Under the pieces are notes generated by a model that was given only the letters and a program-made list of their open reading frames with translations, was not told the origin of the DNA and made no database searches. DNA of 64,000 nucleotides, taken from the NCBI GenBank assembly GCA_965249815.1, contig CBDFMV010000003.1, positions 4,030,001-4,094,000 on the forward strand. Reading direction: 5' to 3'. Of the stretch, positions 24,715-33,125 are shown in pieces (within the stretch, counting starts at the first letter, position 1; each line of letters opens with the position of its first letter). Position numbers and translations under genes: made by a program. Source of the DNA: JAJAZB01 sp965249815 (GTDB taxonomy: Bacteria > Bacteroidota > Bacteroidia > Cytophagales > Spirosomataceae).

Positions 24715-26892
24715 TTAGGCAGGTAGGTTTGCTTGGGAAGGCGTATCCCGTGAAACGTCCCCGGTGGGTGCGAGCAGGTTGTGATCAGTGAAATCTTTCT
24801 CAATCAATTCAAGCACGGTGTCGGCTACTTTTCCGTCGAAAATGTGGAGCGCAACCCATACGCCCCCCCGCCAAAGCCATTTTTTAAGCCAAAACGAATT
24901 ATTGGGCCGCAACAAACTGCCCAACACGCCCCTGGCGCGCGACTTAAATTTCTCGCGTAGGTCGTCGTTGGAAAGGGTTTCTGGGGTTGTACTAGGCCAA
25001 CGTATAGGATTTTCGGGAACATCGTCGATGATTGGAATGATGGGTACCATGCACAGGGCATTCCCCGCCGCGTCTTTTCGATAGTCATCTGGGTAGCTGA
25101 ACTTCAGAGCCTCGGCGGAGTACGCGTCCCTGAAAAGCGGGTTACTCGCCAGTGAATCAACCGGCACGCCAAAGTGGCGCTTCAAAAACCGCTTGCAGTT
25201 GAGTCGGCCCAAGTAAAAATCATGGTCCCGGAAGTCCTTAGATACAAACCCACCAAACCCGCCAAATGAACCGCAGGCGATGGCTTTGCTGCCCGAAAGT
25301 TTTTGGTTGATTTCGTTGTTCGATTTATCCCTGATGATTCGGGTGCGTTTCGGGCCAACCAGAAATCGGCTGTAATCGTTGGCGTCAAAGGAAGCCTGTA
25401 TGTCTTCCTGCTTAAACATCAATTGCTGGCGCATGGTATTGAAAATCGGCCCAATCAGGGCTTTCAGATAGGTTTTTGGGGGGTTTTCCCGCTTCGCCAG
25501 GGAGCGTTGCAAGCGCTGCGTGAGTTCGGCTTTTTTACCGGTATCGGCCATGTTTGGCTCAACTAACTTCACCACGTCTTCCGCTTGCTCCGGGCTCAGT
25601 TGGCGGTTGGTCACCAAAAAAGTGCGTAATCTAGCGTAAGCTCGCTGCTGGGCGTCCTCGTCCTTGACAAATGTCTCAATCTCCTTCGTAAGGTCTTTCG
25701 CATCCGCGACGCTGAGGGCGTTTTCGTTAAAATCCACACTGGGGAACGGGTCGATCATCAGGATAGTGTAGCGCAGAGCTTCGGGTTTTTTCAACTCATT
25801 GCGTAGGGCGTCTTTGCCGTATTGCTCGAAGAAACTGTTCATTATCTTCTCCGTATCGGTGGCTGAGTTCAGTTCCAGCCGAAGGTTATCTTTTCCATAC
25901 CCCTGGGCAAACAACCCAACCGTGCGATCCAGTGGGTTGTGCGGAGAGGGAGTGGTGTCGTCGAGGGCGGCCCGCAGTTTCTCGAGTAAAACCCCTTTGC
26001 CAAACCGTTCAAAAAACAACTCTTCGGCCCGGTCGAACGGCTCGTTGTTGAGTAGCCCCCCGTCCACGTTGACGGTCGTGTACGGATCGCTGAGGTCGCC
26101 CGGAATCGTTTTGGAGTTTCTGCTATTCAGGTTGATGGAAGGATCATCTTGAATAAATTTCAACTTCCGTTCCACCGTTCGGGCGGCTAACCCGACCGGA
26201 AAAGCGCCCGTCGCCATTGCGCACGCCCTCAGCAGGGCACAATCTTCCGCCCGACTGAGGCTCACCGGAATTCGCCCATCGCCCGAGTAAGGGCGGTTTG
26301 AAAAAACAAAATGCCCGAAATCGAGATGATTGCAGGCGACGTAGGCATCCTGTTCGTCGGGACCGAAAAAGACTTTGTACTGGATGCCCAGCAGATTGCT
26401 GAGCGTCACCATTACCTCAAGTTCAGGGGCGATGTAGGGCCGGGCGGGCGGCGGGTCGGTCGTTTTGGTCACCACGCGGTCGGCGATGGTTTCGATAAAC
26501 GTCGAATTGAGCAGCGATGGCACCAGGTCGTCTTTGATGTCGTCGTTTTTGAGCAACATGGGCAGAATGTTGTCGTCGCCCGTCAGTTCCACCCACGATC
26601 GGTAAAGTTTGTTGGTGGCTTTGGCCGCCTCGTTGCCCGGTGAAACCGGCTCGATGGTACTCTGGAGCGCGACGCCCGCGATGATAGCCGTCATCCCCCC
26701 GGCGGAGGTGCCATTGAGCAGGTCAATGCAGACCTGGTGCGTCGGTACGGTGACGTCGCCCGCTTTTTTCGCTTTTTCCCACGCTTCAAGGGCTTCGAGG
26801 AGGTAATCCATGACGCCGCCGGTGTAGGAACCCGCCGAGACGGCCCCGGCCATCGTAACGGCCAGGTGGAGGGTATTGTCAGTTTCAGCCAT
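24715..26892 (-). CDS. Patatin-like phospholipase domain protein
   Basis: A 725-residue cytosolic protein, longer than simple patatins. The N-terminal patatin domain has the glycine-rich oxyanion loop GAVSAGSYTGG at 16-26, the nucleophile Ser63 in GTSAGG and the catalytic Asp277 in NVDGG, completing a Ser-Asp dyad. It should hydrolyse acyl groups from phospholipids. The remaining about 430 residues are mostly helical and not recognised. No nucleotide cyclase, sensor or other defence gene is adjacent, so a CBASS-type role has no support. It is a single gene with a terminator on either side. Confidence 0.88.
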   Translation of the reverse strand: MAETDNTLHLAVTMAGAVSAGSYTGGVMDYLLEALEAWEKAKKAGDVTVPTHQVCIDLLNGTSAGGMTAIIAGVALQSTIEPVSPGNEAAKATNKLYRSWVELTGDDNILPMLLKNDDIKDDLVPSLLNSTFIETIADRVVTKTTDPPPARPYIAPELEVMVTLSNLLGIQYKVFFGPDEQDAYVACNHLDFGHFVFSNRPYSGDGRIPVSLSRAEDCALLRACAMATGAFPVGLAARTVERKLKFIQDDPSINLNSRNSKTIPGDLSDPYTTVNVDGGLLNNEPFDRAEELFFERFGKGVLLEKLRAALDDTTPSPHNPLDRTVGLFAQGYGKDNLRLELNSATDTEKIMNSFFEQYGKDALRNELKKPEALRYTILMIDPFPSVDFNENALSVADAKDLTKEIETFVKDEDAQQRAYARLRTFLVTNRQLSPEQAEDVVKLVEPNMADTGKKAELTQRLQRSLAKRENPPKTYLKALIGPIFNTMRQQLMFKQEDIQASFDANDYSRFLVGPKRTRIIRDKSNNEINQKLSGSKAIACGSFGGFGGFVSKDFRDHDFYLGRLNCKRFLKRHFGVPVDSLASNPLFRDAYSAEALKFSYPDDYRKDAAGNALCMVPIIPIIDDVPENPIRWPSTTPETLSNDDLREKFKSRARGVLGSLLRPNNSFWLKKWLWRGGVWVALHIFDGKVADTVLELIEKDFTDHNLLAPTGDVSRDTPSQANLPA

Positions 26893-26993
26893 GATCGAAG
26901 AAGGGTTTAAGGGTTACTTCGTCACGATGTTGGTTGAAAATCAGGTCATTTGCAACAAAACTGAGCGAACGGTCACGGACTGGCGGGCAAACA

Positions 26994-27024
26994 AAAAACG
27001 CCTCCGAATTTCGGAGGCGTTTTT
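26994..27024 (-). terminator. Intrinsic terminator of rplY
   Basis: Arms AAAAACGCCTCCGA (26994-27007) and TCGGAGGCGTTTTT (27011-27024) with a 3-nt loop. On the minus strand a T-run follows. It lies 30 bases after the rplY stop. Confidence 0.88.
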
Positions 27025-27053
27025 GCATCTATTAGCAAAAAACAAAATGCCGC

Positions 27054-27620
27054 TTAGGCTTCCACCTTGCCGCGCAGCGAACGCGGGATTTCGACGGTGG
27101 CCACGGGCAGGCTGGGGTTGTTCAGCACGGTGACGCCTTCCACTTTCAATTGGTTGACTTTCACCGATTTGCCTAAATCCATGTCGGTGATGTCCACCTC
27201 AACGTAATCGGGGATACTGGAGGCCTGGCCGCGGAGTTTCACTTTGCGTAATTTCTGCGTCAGTTTGCCGCCTTTCAATACACCGGGCGAAACGCCTTCA
27301 AATTTGAGCGGCACTTCGATGGTAATCGGCTTGCCTTCCACGATTTCAAGGAAGTCAACGTGCAGAATCATCTCGTTGACGGGGTGAAACTGGGCTTCCT
27401 GCAAAATGGCTTTGTAAATCGTCCCTTCGATGTTCAGCGTTACTTCGTAGGCGTTCGGCGAGTAAAGCAGATCGCGGAAGAGAATCATCGGGGAGTAAAA
27501 GTGGACCTGGTCGGTACCTCCGTAGAGGACACAGGGCACCTGAGCTTCGGCGCGTAGGTCCTTGGAGGCCTTCTTGCCGAGATTCGCTCGTTTATACCCT
27601 ACAATCTCGAGTTGTTTCAT
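27054..27620 (-). CDS. rplY: 50S ribosomal protein L25/Ctc
   Basis: Binds 5S rRNA in the large ribosomal subunit. The 188-residue long form has the N-terminal L25 domain (EIVGYKRANLGKKASKDLRAEAQVPCVLYGG, then HVDFLEI near 90) and the C-terminal TL5/Ctc beta domain (VEVDITDMDLGKSVKVNQLKVEGVTVLNNPSLPVATVE). It follows prs on the same strand with a 67-base gap that holds a heptamer array; the prs-rplY order is widely conserved. A clear terminator ends the unit. Confidence 0.95.
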   Translation of the reverse strand: MKQLEIVGYKRANLGKKASKDLRAEAQVPCVLYGGTDQVHFYSPMILFRDLLYSPNAYEVTLNIEGTIYKAILQEAQFHPVNEMILHVDFLEIVEGKPITIEVPLKFEGVSPGVLKGGKLTQKLRKVKLRGQASSIPDYVEVDITDMDLGKSVKVNQLKVEGVTVLNNPSLPVATVEIPRSLRGKVEA

Positions 27621-27627
27621 GGGTGAA

Positions 27628-27690
27628 AAAAAAGTGAAAAGTGTGAAGTGAAACGAGGAAAGAACCGAAGGGCCTTTTCACGTTTCACTA
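27628..27690. repeat. Inverted heptamer array between prs and rplY
   Basis: The left half repeats a 7-bp word (AGTGAAA, AGTGTGA, AGTGAAA) and the right half carries its inverse; AGTGAAACG (27647-27655) pairs with CGTTTCACT (27681-27689). The TAG stop of prs (27688-27690) lies inside it. The word is the same as in the array at 52399-52487. Confidence 0.7.
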
Positions 27691-28629
27691 ATATTTAATA
27701 AACAGCGAGCTAATAGATTCGTGATCACGGATGCGGCCGATGGCTTTGCCGAAGAGTTCGGCCACCGACAGCACGGTAATTTTCGGGTTGGTCTGGCTCA
27801 GCGGGATCGTGTCCGACACGATGAGTTCTTCCAGCACCGAATTGGCAATGTTTTCGTGGGCCTTGCCCGACATCACCGGGTGGGTCACAATGGCACGCAC
27901 CGAAACGGCACCCTTGTCGAGGAGCAACTGCGCGGCTTTGCACATGGTTCCGCCCGTGTCGATGAGGTCGTCGATGAGCACCACGTTGGCCCCTTCCACG
28001 TCGCCGATGAGTTGCATCGACGCCACTTCGTTGGCCTTTTTGCGGTGCTTGTCCACGATGACCATGTTCTCGCCGAAGTGCGAGGCAAACCGGCGCGTCC
28101 GGGCCACGCCGCCCACGTCGGGCGAGGCAAACACAAGGTTCTCCAGGTTTTTGGCCCGCAGGTGGGGCACGAAAATCGAGGCTCCTTCGAGGTGATCGAC
28201 CGGGAAATCGAAAAAACCCTGAATCTGCCCGGCGTGGAGGTCGATGGTAATCAGCCGGTCGGCCCCGGCGGCGGTGAGCAGGTTGGCTATCAATTTGGCA
28301 GCAATCGACACCCTGGGCTTGTCTTTCCGGTCCTGGCGCGAGTAACCGAAGTAGGGAATCACCACCGTGACGTAGTGCGCCGAGGCCCGGCGGGCAGCGT
28401 CGACCATCATCAGCAACTCGAACAGGTTGTCGGTGGGGGCGTTGGTGCTCTGAATCAGGAAAATGTCGCAGCCCCGAATCGATTCATCAAAACTGGGCGA
28501 CATTTCCCCGTCGGAAAACCGCTGGAGCGTCACCGTGCCGAGGTCTTTTCCGTAGTGCCGGGCAATCTGCCGGGCGAGGTGCTGGGAATTACTGCCGGAA
28601 AAAATCTTGACGGGATTGAGGGAAGCCAT
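27688..28629 (-). CDS. prs: Ribose-phosphate pyrophosphokinase
   Basis: Makes PRPP from ribose 5-phosphate and ATP. The 313-residue protein shows the class I pattern: KIFSGSNSQHLARQIA at the N-terminus, RFSDGE at about 39-44, QSTNAPTDNLFELLMMVDA, the SRQDRKDKPR flexible loop, ITIDLHAGQIQGFF, and the PRPP loop VVLIDDLIDTGGTM at about 214-227. Its promoter has a TAGTTTTG box 18 bases upstream. rplY follows. Confidence 0.97.
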   Translation of the reverse strand: MASLNPVKIFSGSNSQHLARQIARHYGKDLGTVTLQRFSDGEMSPSFDESIRGCDIFLIQSTNAPTDNLFELLMMVDAARRASAHYVTVVIPYFGYSRQDRKDKPRVSIAAKLIANLLTAAGADRLITIDLHAGQIQGFFDFPVDHLEGASIFVPHLRAKNLENLVFASPDVGGVARTRRFASHFGENMVIVDKHRKKANEVASMQLIGDVEGANVVLIDDLIDTGGTMCKAAQLLLDKGAVSVRAIVTHPVMSGKAHENIANSVLEELIVSDTIPLSQTNPKITVLSVAELFGKAIGRIRDHESISSLFIKY

Positions 28630-28646
28630 TGCCGGTAAAATTTCCG

Positions 28647-28654
28647 CAAAACTA
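28647..28654 (-). promoter_or_regulatory. -7 promoter element (TAGTTTTG) for prs
   Basis: On the minus strand TAGTTTTG matches TAnnTTTG exactly and ends 17 bases before the prs ATG at 28629. The closest TTG is 24 nt further upstream, longer than the normal spacer. Confidence 0.5.
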
Positions 28655-28698
28655 AGAAAAAGAGGCGAGAAAGCAGCACAAACTCTAAACGGACTGCG

Positions 28699-29139
28699 TT
28701 ACTCGGCCCGTGTCCAGGTGGTAGTGCGGCCCAGCAACGACACCCCGATGTAGCCGCGCACGTCGAGGCGGTTGCGTTCGGCGAGGGTGATTTTGCAGGA
28801 ATACGTCTTGCCGTTTTTGGGGTCGTAAATTTTCCCGCCACTCCACACCTTGCCGCCATCGTGTTCAAAATCGCGCAGCAGCACCAGTCCGAGCAACGGG
28901 CGGTTGCGCTGGCTTTCATTCTGGTTGTGCTCGTCGAGGCGGGGTTTGCCGTTGAGCATCGGGGTTTTGAGCCAGGCCAATTTCCCGAAAAATTTGCCAC
29001 CCTGCTGGTAGACCTGGATTTTGCCGTCTTTCTCGGCGTTGAACCAGGTGCCCACAATGTCGGTGGGCGATTGCGCCAGGGCTACGGGGCTGAAAGCTGA
29101 CAAGCACAGCGCTACGGTCAGGAATCGAAACAGCTTCAT
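28699..29139 (-). CDS. DUF2147 family secreted protein
   Basis: A 146-residue exported protein: signal peptide to about residue 23 (FLTVALCLSAFSPVALAQ), then the DUF2147 pattern DIVGTWFNAEKDGKIQVYQQGGKFFGKLAWLK, with the closing ...GKIYDPKNGKTYSCKITLAERNRLDVRGYIGVSLLGRTTTW. A lipocalin-like small barrel is likely; function is unknown. The start at 29139 overlaps the PAP2 stop by 4 bases (ATGA), so it is the last gene of the trpS-PAP2-DUF2147 unit. Confidence 0.9.
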   Translation of the reverse strand: MKLFRFLTVALCLSAFSPVALAQSPTDIVGTWFNAEKDGKIQVYQQGGKFFGKLAWLKTPMLNGKPRLDEHNQNESQRNRPLLGLVLLRDFEHDGGKVWSGGKIYDPKNGKTYSCKITLAERNRLDVRGYIGVSLLGRTTTWTRAE

Positions 29140-29702
29140 GCGGTACGAGTGGAATGGTTTAGGATAAAACGATACGCTGTCGCGCAAATTACGGCGGCAA
29201 GGGTGCCGACACCGGCTCCGGCCAGAATGTCGAGCGGGTAGTGCGCTCCAACGTAAATGCGGCTGTAGCTAATCAAAAATGCCCAGACGAATAAAAACCG
29301 GGTTAACCGGTGGTAACTGGGGAGCAGCAAGTACAAGATGGTGGCAAAACCAAACGCATTGGCGGAATGGGAAGAAGCGAAGCCGTATTGCCCGCCGCAC
29401 TCCCAAACGACGTGAACCAACCGCTCGATGCTCGGCTGGTGGCAGGGCCGCAGGCGCAGGAAGCTGGGTTTCATGATACTCGAAGTCACCTGATCCGACA
29501 ACGCAACGGTGGCTCCGAGCGTAATCGCCAGACCAAAAGCTTTCCGGCGAAATTTCCACCCCAGCCAGACCAGGAGCGCGGCGTAGGCCGGAAACCAGAC
29601 TTCCCGGTCCGAAATCCAGTACATGACCCAGTCGAGCCACGCAGCGTGTTGCCCGTTCAGCCAGAGAAATGTTTCGGTATCGAGGCGATTGAGGATTTCC
29701 AT
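29136..29702 (-). CDS. PAP2-family membrane phosphatase
   Basis: A 188-residue inner-membrane phosphatase, probably acting on undecaprenyl pyrophosphate or another lipid phosphate. The three PAP2 motifs are present: K(x)6RP as KPSFLRLRP at 78-86, the SSH motif at 110-112 (FASSHSANAF), and SRIYVGAHYPLD at 147-158 with the catalytic His. Five or six hydrophobic segments surround them. It starts 2 bases after the trpS stop and overlaps the DUF2147 start by 4. Confidence 0.92.
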   Translation of the reverse strand: MEILNRLDTETFLWLNGQHAAWLDWVMYWISDREVWFPAYAALLVWLGWKFRRKAFGLAITLGATVALSDQVTSSIMKPSFLRLRPCHQPSIERLVHVVWECGGQYGFASSHSANAFGFATILYLLLPSYHRLTRFLFVWAFLISYSRIYVGAHYPLDILAGAGVGTLAAVICATAYRFILNHSTRTA

Positions 29703-29704
29703 GC

Positions 29705-30676
29705 TTAAAAACCCAGTACGTCGCGTACCCGCTGGATGGTTTGTCCGGCCACGGCGCGGGCTTTGGTTTCGCCCGCCCGCAGTTCGGCTTCCAGTTCGGC
29801 TGAGTGGGTAAAGTAGTGCTGAAAACGCGCGCGTTCAGTGGCAAACCGGTCGACCAACAGCCCAAACAGGGCCTCCTTGGCGTGCCCGTAGCCGTACCCG
29901 CCCGCGAGGTAGTTTTGGCGCATGGTTTCCACATCGGTAGGCGCGGCCAGCAGCGAATACAGGGCAAACACCGTATCCGTTTCCGGGTTTTTCGGCGCTT
30001 CGAGCGGAGTACTGTCGGTCACGATGCTCATCACCTGTTTTTTCAGCTCTTTTTCCGGCAGAAACACGTCGAGGTAGTTGTTGAGCGACTTGCTCATTTT
30101 ACGCCCGTCCACGCCCGGCACCGTCATAACCTGCTCGTCGATGCGGGCTTCGGGCAGCACCAGCAATTCCTGCCCGGCGTGGTGGTTGAGGCTAACGGCG
30201 ATGTCGCGGGTCATTTCAAGGTGTTGCTTCTGGTCTTTACCGACGGGCACCAGGTTAGCATTGTAGAGCAAAATGTCTGCGGCCTGCAAAACCGGATACA
30301 CGAACAACCCGGCGTTGACGTCGGAGAGCTGATCGGATTTGTCCTTGAAGGCGTGGGCGTTGGCCAGCATCGGAAACGGTGTGAAGCACTCCAGCAACCA
30401 GGCCAGTTCGGTATGCTCCGGCACCCGCGACTGCCGCCAGAACACGTTGCGCGTGGTGTCGAAGCCGCAGGCCAGCCAGGCCGCCGCCACGGCGTACACA
30501 TTTTCGCGGCGCGTGGGGCCATCTTTGATGGTGATCAGCGAATGCAGGTCGGCGATAAAGAAGAACGATTCGTTGGCGGGGTCTTTCGAAAGCTCGATGG
30601 CGGGCAAAATCGCCCCGAGCAAATTGCCCAGGTGCGGGCGGCCCGAGGATTGAATGCCGGTCAGAATTCTTGCCAT
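29705..30676 (-). CDS. trpS: Tryptophanyl-tRNA synthetase
   Basis: Class I aminoacyl-tRNA synthetase that charges tRNA-Trp; 323 residues is the usual length. The HIGH-like motif is PHLGN at 14-18 and KMSKS is at 193-197; NAGLFVYPVLQAADIL forms the Trp pocket. ATG 30676 is used because the family begins MARILTGIQSSG; an upstream Met at 30733 would add an unlikely extension. First gene of the unit with PAP2 and DUF2147. Confidence 0.97.
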   Translation of the reverse strand: MARILTGIQSSGRPHLGNLLGAILPAIELSKDPANESFFFIADLHSLITIKDGPTRRENVYAVAAAWLACGFDTTRNVFWRQSRVPEHTELAWLLECFTPFPMLANAHAFKDKSDQLSDVNAGLFVYPVLQAADILLYNANLVPVGKDQKQHLEMTRDIAVSLNHHAGQELLVLPEARIDEQVMTVPGVDGRKMSKSLNNYLDVFLPEKELKKQVMSIVTDSTPLEAPKNPETDTVFALYSLLAAPTDVETMRQNYLAGGYGYGHAKEALFGLLVDRFATERARFQHYFTHSAELEAELRAGETKARAVAGQTIQRVRDVLGF

Positions 30677-30781
30677 GTACAGTTGGTGAGCGTTTGGGTC
30701 GCAAATATCCAGAAAAAGCCCGGCCCCGCCCAATACCCACCCGAAGCATTTGCGTAAATTGCCCCGCTAACGCATTGCTGC

Positions 30782-31453
30782 ATGCCTACCCTGCACCCGA
30801 CCACCTTCGATTACCTTCGTCAGCTTCGCCAAAACAACAACCGGGAATGGTTTCATTCCCACCGTAAGGAGTACGATCGGGTGAAGGCCGGGATGGAGGC
30901 GCTCATCGCCGAATTGATTGGTAAAATCGGGGCATTTGAGAATTTTGCCACCCTCCAGGTGAAAGAATGCAACTACCGCATTGCCCGCGACGTGCGATTT
31001 TCAGCCGACAAATCGCCGTATAAAACCTGGCTGGCTGCGTCGTTTGCCGAAGGAGGCCGGAAGGCCAGCCGGATGGATTACTACCTGCACATCCAGCCCG
31101 ACGGCGAGTCGTTTCTGGGCGGCGGCATGTACGCCCCGACGCCGGAGCAACTGGCCCGCTACCGGCAGGAAGTGGATTATAACGCCGCCGGGTTGAAGGC
31201 GATTCTCGGAAACACCGACTTTGCCGCGACGTTCGGCGAACCGGAAGGAACGCAATTGAAAACCGCGCCGAAAGGCTACGCCAAAGACCACCCCGACATT
31301 GACCTGCTGCGTCGGACGCAGTTGTTTTTCTGGCACAAATTCACCGATGCCGAGGTACTGTCCGCCGATTTCGGCGACCGCGTCACGGCCGCCTGCCGGG
31401 TGCTCAAACCCTTTCTGGATTTCATGAATGCCGCCCTGCTGGAAGAAGCGTGA
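30782..31453 (+). CDS. DUF2461 (TIGR02453) family protein
   Basis: A 223-residue soluble protein matching DUF2461: FDYLRQLRQNNNREWFHSHRKEYDRVK at the start, YRIARDVRFSADKSPYKTWLAASF in the middle, then YYLHIQPDGESFLGGGMYAP and a C-terminal GYAKDHPDIDLLRRTQLF. No activity is established. Monocistronic; a strong terminator is shared with the convergent desaturase gene. Confidence 0.93.
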   Translation: MPTLHPTTFDYLRQLRQNNNREWFHSHRKEYDRVKAGMEALIAELIGKIGAFENFATLQVKECNYRIARDVRFSADKSPYKTWLAASFAEGGRKASRMDYYLHIQPDGESFLGGGMYAPTPEQLARYRQEVDYNAAGLKAILGNTDFAATFGEPEGTQLKTAPKGYAKDHPDIDLLRRTQLFFWHKFTDAEVLSADFGDRVTAACRVLKPFLDFMNAALLEEA

Positions 31454-31475
31454 CGATGCCACGCCCGATACATTA

Positions 31476-31511
31476 AAAAAGCCGGTGGTCGTAATTGACC
31501 ACCGGCTTTTT
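31476..31511. terminator. Bidirectional intrinsic terminator
   Basis: Arms AAAAAGCCGGTGGTC (31476-31490) and GACCACCGGCTTTTT (31497-31511) pair perfectly with a 6-nt loop, between the convergent DUF2461 and desaturase genes. Confidence 0.9.
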
Positions 31512-31533
31512 CGTTAAATGTTCGTTCTGAAAA

Positions 31534-32313
31534 TCAGGCGACTTCGTTCTCTACGAGTACCGCCTCTTTTTTCATTGGTTTGATGCGGATAATCCGCACC
31601 TTGTCGAGCAGTTTGATGACGGGGTAGGTTGGATCGAACTCGTACCATTTTGCGCCAAAATTCACGTTGTTCGGGCGCTTGTGGTGATTGTTCTGGAACA
31701 ATTCGCCCATCATCAGCAGGTCGAAAATCAACGAGTTTTTAGAGCGATCGTTGTTGTCAAAATTCTGGTAACCGTACTTGTGCCCGCTCCAGTTGACGAT
31801 GGCCCCGTGAATCGGCCCCATCAGGAAGTGAATCGGCAACAGCAGGAAAAACGCCCAGTGCATGTCGAGCCAGATGTAAGCGGCAATGTACATCAGTACG
31901 TAAGCCGTGCCCCAGCCAATCCGCGACACGTACGAGTCACCGAGGATTTCGAGGCTGCGCCAGTGCGGGTAATTTTTGTCGAATTGCGCCTCGACTTTCT
32001 TCTTCCCGAACAGAATCGCGTTGTAAATGTCCTTCGTCTTCCACATCATCGTAAACACGTTTTTGGTGTGGTGCGGCGAGTGCGGGTCGCGGGGCGTGTC
32101 GCTGAAGGCGTGGTGCATCCGGTGAAGGATGGCGTAACCACGGGGACTGAGGTAGCTCGAACCCTGCGAAATGTAGGTCAGGATGTAGAAGAAGCGTTCC
32201 CAGAACTTGTTCATCGTGAACATCTTATGCGCCGAATACCGGTGCAGAAAGAACGTCTGGCTGAACAGCGAGAGGTACCAGTGAACAATGAATGCGGGGA
32301 GAACAAGTGCCAT
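31534..32313 (-). CDS. Acyl-CoA/fatty-acid desaturase
   Basis: Membrane di-iron desaturase of 259 residues introducing a double bond into acyl chains. The three His boxes are HRYSAH (24-29), HRMHH (64-68) and NNHHKRP (208-214), with HGAIVNWSGHKYG between, and four hydrophobic segments. The first in-frame Met (32355) lies inside a TAAATTTG promoter element, so the mRNA would start after it; ATG 32313 is therefore the start. Monocistronic. Regulation by temperature would fit the enzyme type but is not visible. Confidence 0.92.
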   Translation of the reverse strand: MALVLPAFIVHWYLSLFSQTFFLHRYSAHKMFTMNKFWERFFYILTYISQGSSYLSPRGYAILHRMHHAFSDTPRDPHSPHHTKNVFTMMWKTKDIYNAILFGKKKVEAQFDKNYPHWRSLEILGDSYVSRIGWGTAYVLMYIAAYIWLDMHWAFFLLLPIHFLMGPIHGAIVNWSGHKYGYQNFDNNDRSKNSLIFDLLMMGELFQNNHHKRPNNVNFGAKWYEFDPTYPVIKLLDKVRIIRIKPMKKEAVLVENEVA

Positions 32314-32352
32314 TGAGAAAGAAAGGGAGTAGGAGTTGCGGTTTAGTATCGA

Positions 32353-32360
32353 CAAATTTA
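32353..32360 (-). promoter_or_regulatory. -7 promoter element (TAAATTTG) for desaturase gene
   Basis: Exact TAnnTTTG match on the minus strand, 39 bases upstream of the ATG at 32313. It decides the start codon, as it excludes the upstream Met at 32355. No clear TTG at -33. Confidence 0.55.
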
Positions 32361-32429
32361 GTCAAATAACCGGATACGGAGGGCTAAAGTTGTCTGATCG
32401 TTGCATTTTATTTAGAAACGTCCCCGGTG

Positions 32430-33125
32430 TCACAGCGTCGTGGTGGCGTAGGTGATCAGGTTGGCTCCCATGCGGAGCGCCTGCTGGCGAAGGTCTTCGG
32501 GGTCGTTGTACACTGATTGGTCTTCCCAACCGTTTCCCAAATCGCATTCGTAGCTGTAAAAGCACACCAGCCGACCCTGAAAAATCAGCCCGAAACCCTG
32601 CGGAGCCTTGCCGTCGTGCTCGTGTACTTTGGGCAGGCCGTTGGCAAAATCGAAGCGGGCGTGGTAGATGGGGTGGTTGTAGGGCAGTTCCACGAAACTC
32701 AGTTCGGGAAACACCTTTTTCATTTCCCGCCGGATGAACTTATCGAGGCCGTAGTTGTCGTCGATGTGCAGAAAACCGCCGCCCATCAGGTAGCGACGCA
32801 GGTTCTGGGCCTCGGCTTCGGTGAAGACGACATTGCCGTGGCCGGTCATATGAACAAACGGATAACTGAACAATTCCGGGCTGCCCACTTCGACGATGTC
32901 GTCTTCGGGAAAAATGTTGGTGCGCAGGGTTTGGTTGCAGAACTTAATGAGGTTGGGCAACGACGTTTTGTTGGCGTACCAGTCGCCACCGCCGCCGTAC
33001 TTCAGCTTCGCAATTTTATAGCCCGGCGGCTGGGCTGAAGCAGTGAAGAATGAAAAATGAAGAATGAAAAATGAAAAACCCAGGATTCGGAAAAGCCGGT
33101 TCGGTGCAAAAATTCGATAATTCAT
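32430..33125 (-). CDS. DUF4159 domain protein, exported
   Basis: A 231-residue exported protein of the DUF4159 family: KLKYGGGGDWYANKTSLPNL, then ELFSYPFVHMTGHGNVVFTEAEAQNLRRYL and GGGFLHIDDNYGLDKFIR, which give a glutamine-amidotransferase-like flavodoxin fold. Function is unknown. The signal peptide core (residues 17-28, FSFFILHFSFFT) is encoded by a 14-bp repeat of the intergenic type (33045-33078). The start overlaps the rsmE stop by 4 bases, so translation is probably coupled. Confidence 0.9.
   Translation of the reverse strand: MNYRIFAPNRLFRILGFSFFILHFSFFTASAQPPGYKIAKLKYGGGGDWYANKTSLPNLIKFCNQTLRTNIFPEDDIVEVGSPELFSYPFVHMTGHGNVVFTEAEAQNLRRYLMGGGFLHIDDNYGLDKFIRREMKKVFPELSFVELPYNHPIYHARFDFANGLPKVHEHDGKAPQGFGLIFQGRLVCFYSYECDLGNGWEDQSVYNDPEDLRQQALRMGANLITYATTTL
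33045..33078. repeat. Heptamer repeat inside the DUF4159 signal-peptide region
   Basis: The 14-bp unit GAAGAATGAAAAAT occurs twice in tandem (33045-33058, 33059-33072), followed by GAAAAA. It is made of two related 7-mers, GAAGAAT and GAAAAAT, and resembles the intergenic arrays of this window, yet it is read as codons. Confidence 0.8.

Noticed and set aside
24715..26892. CBASS-type patatin effector
   Set aside because: No nucleotide cyclase or other defence gene adjacent.
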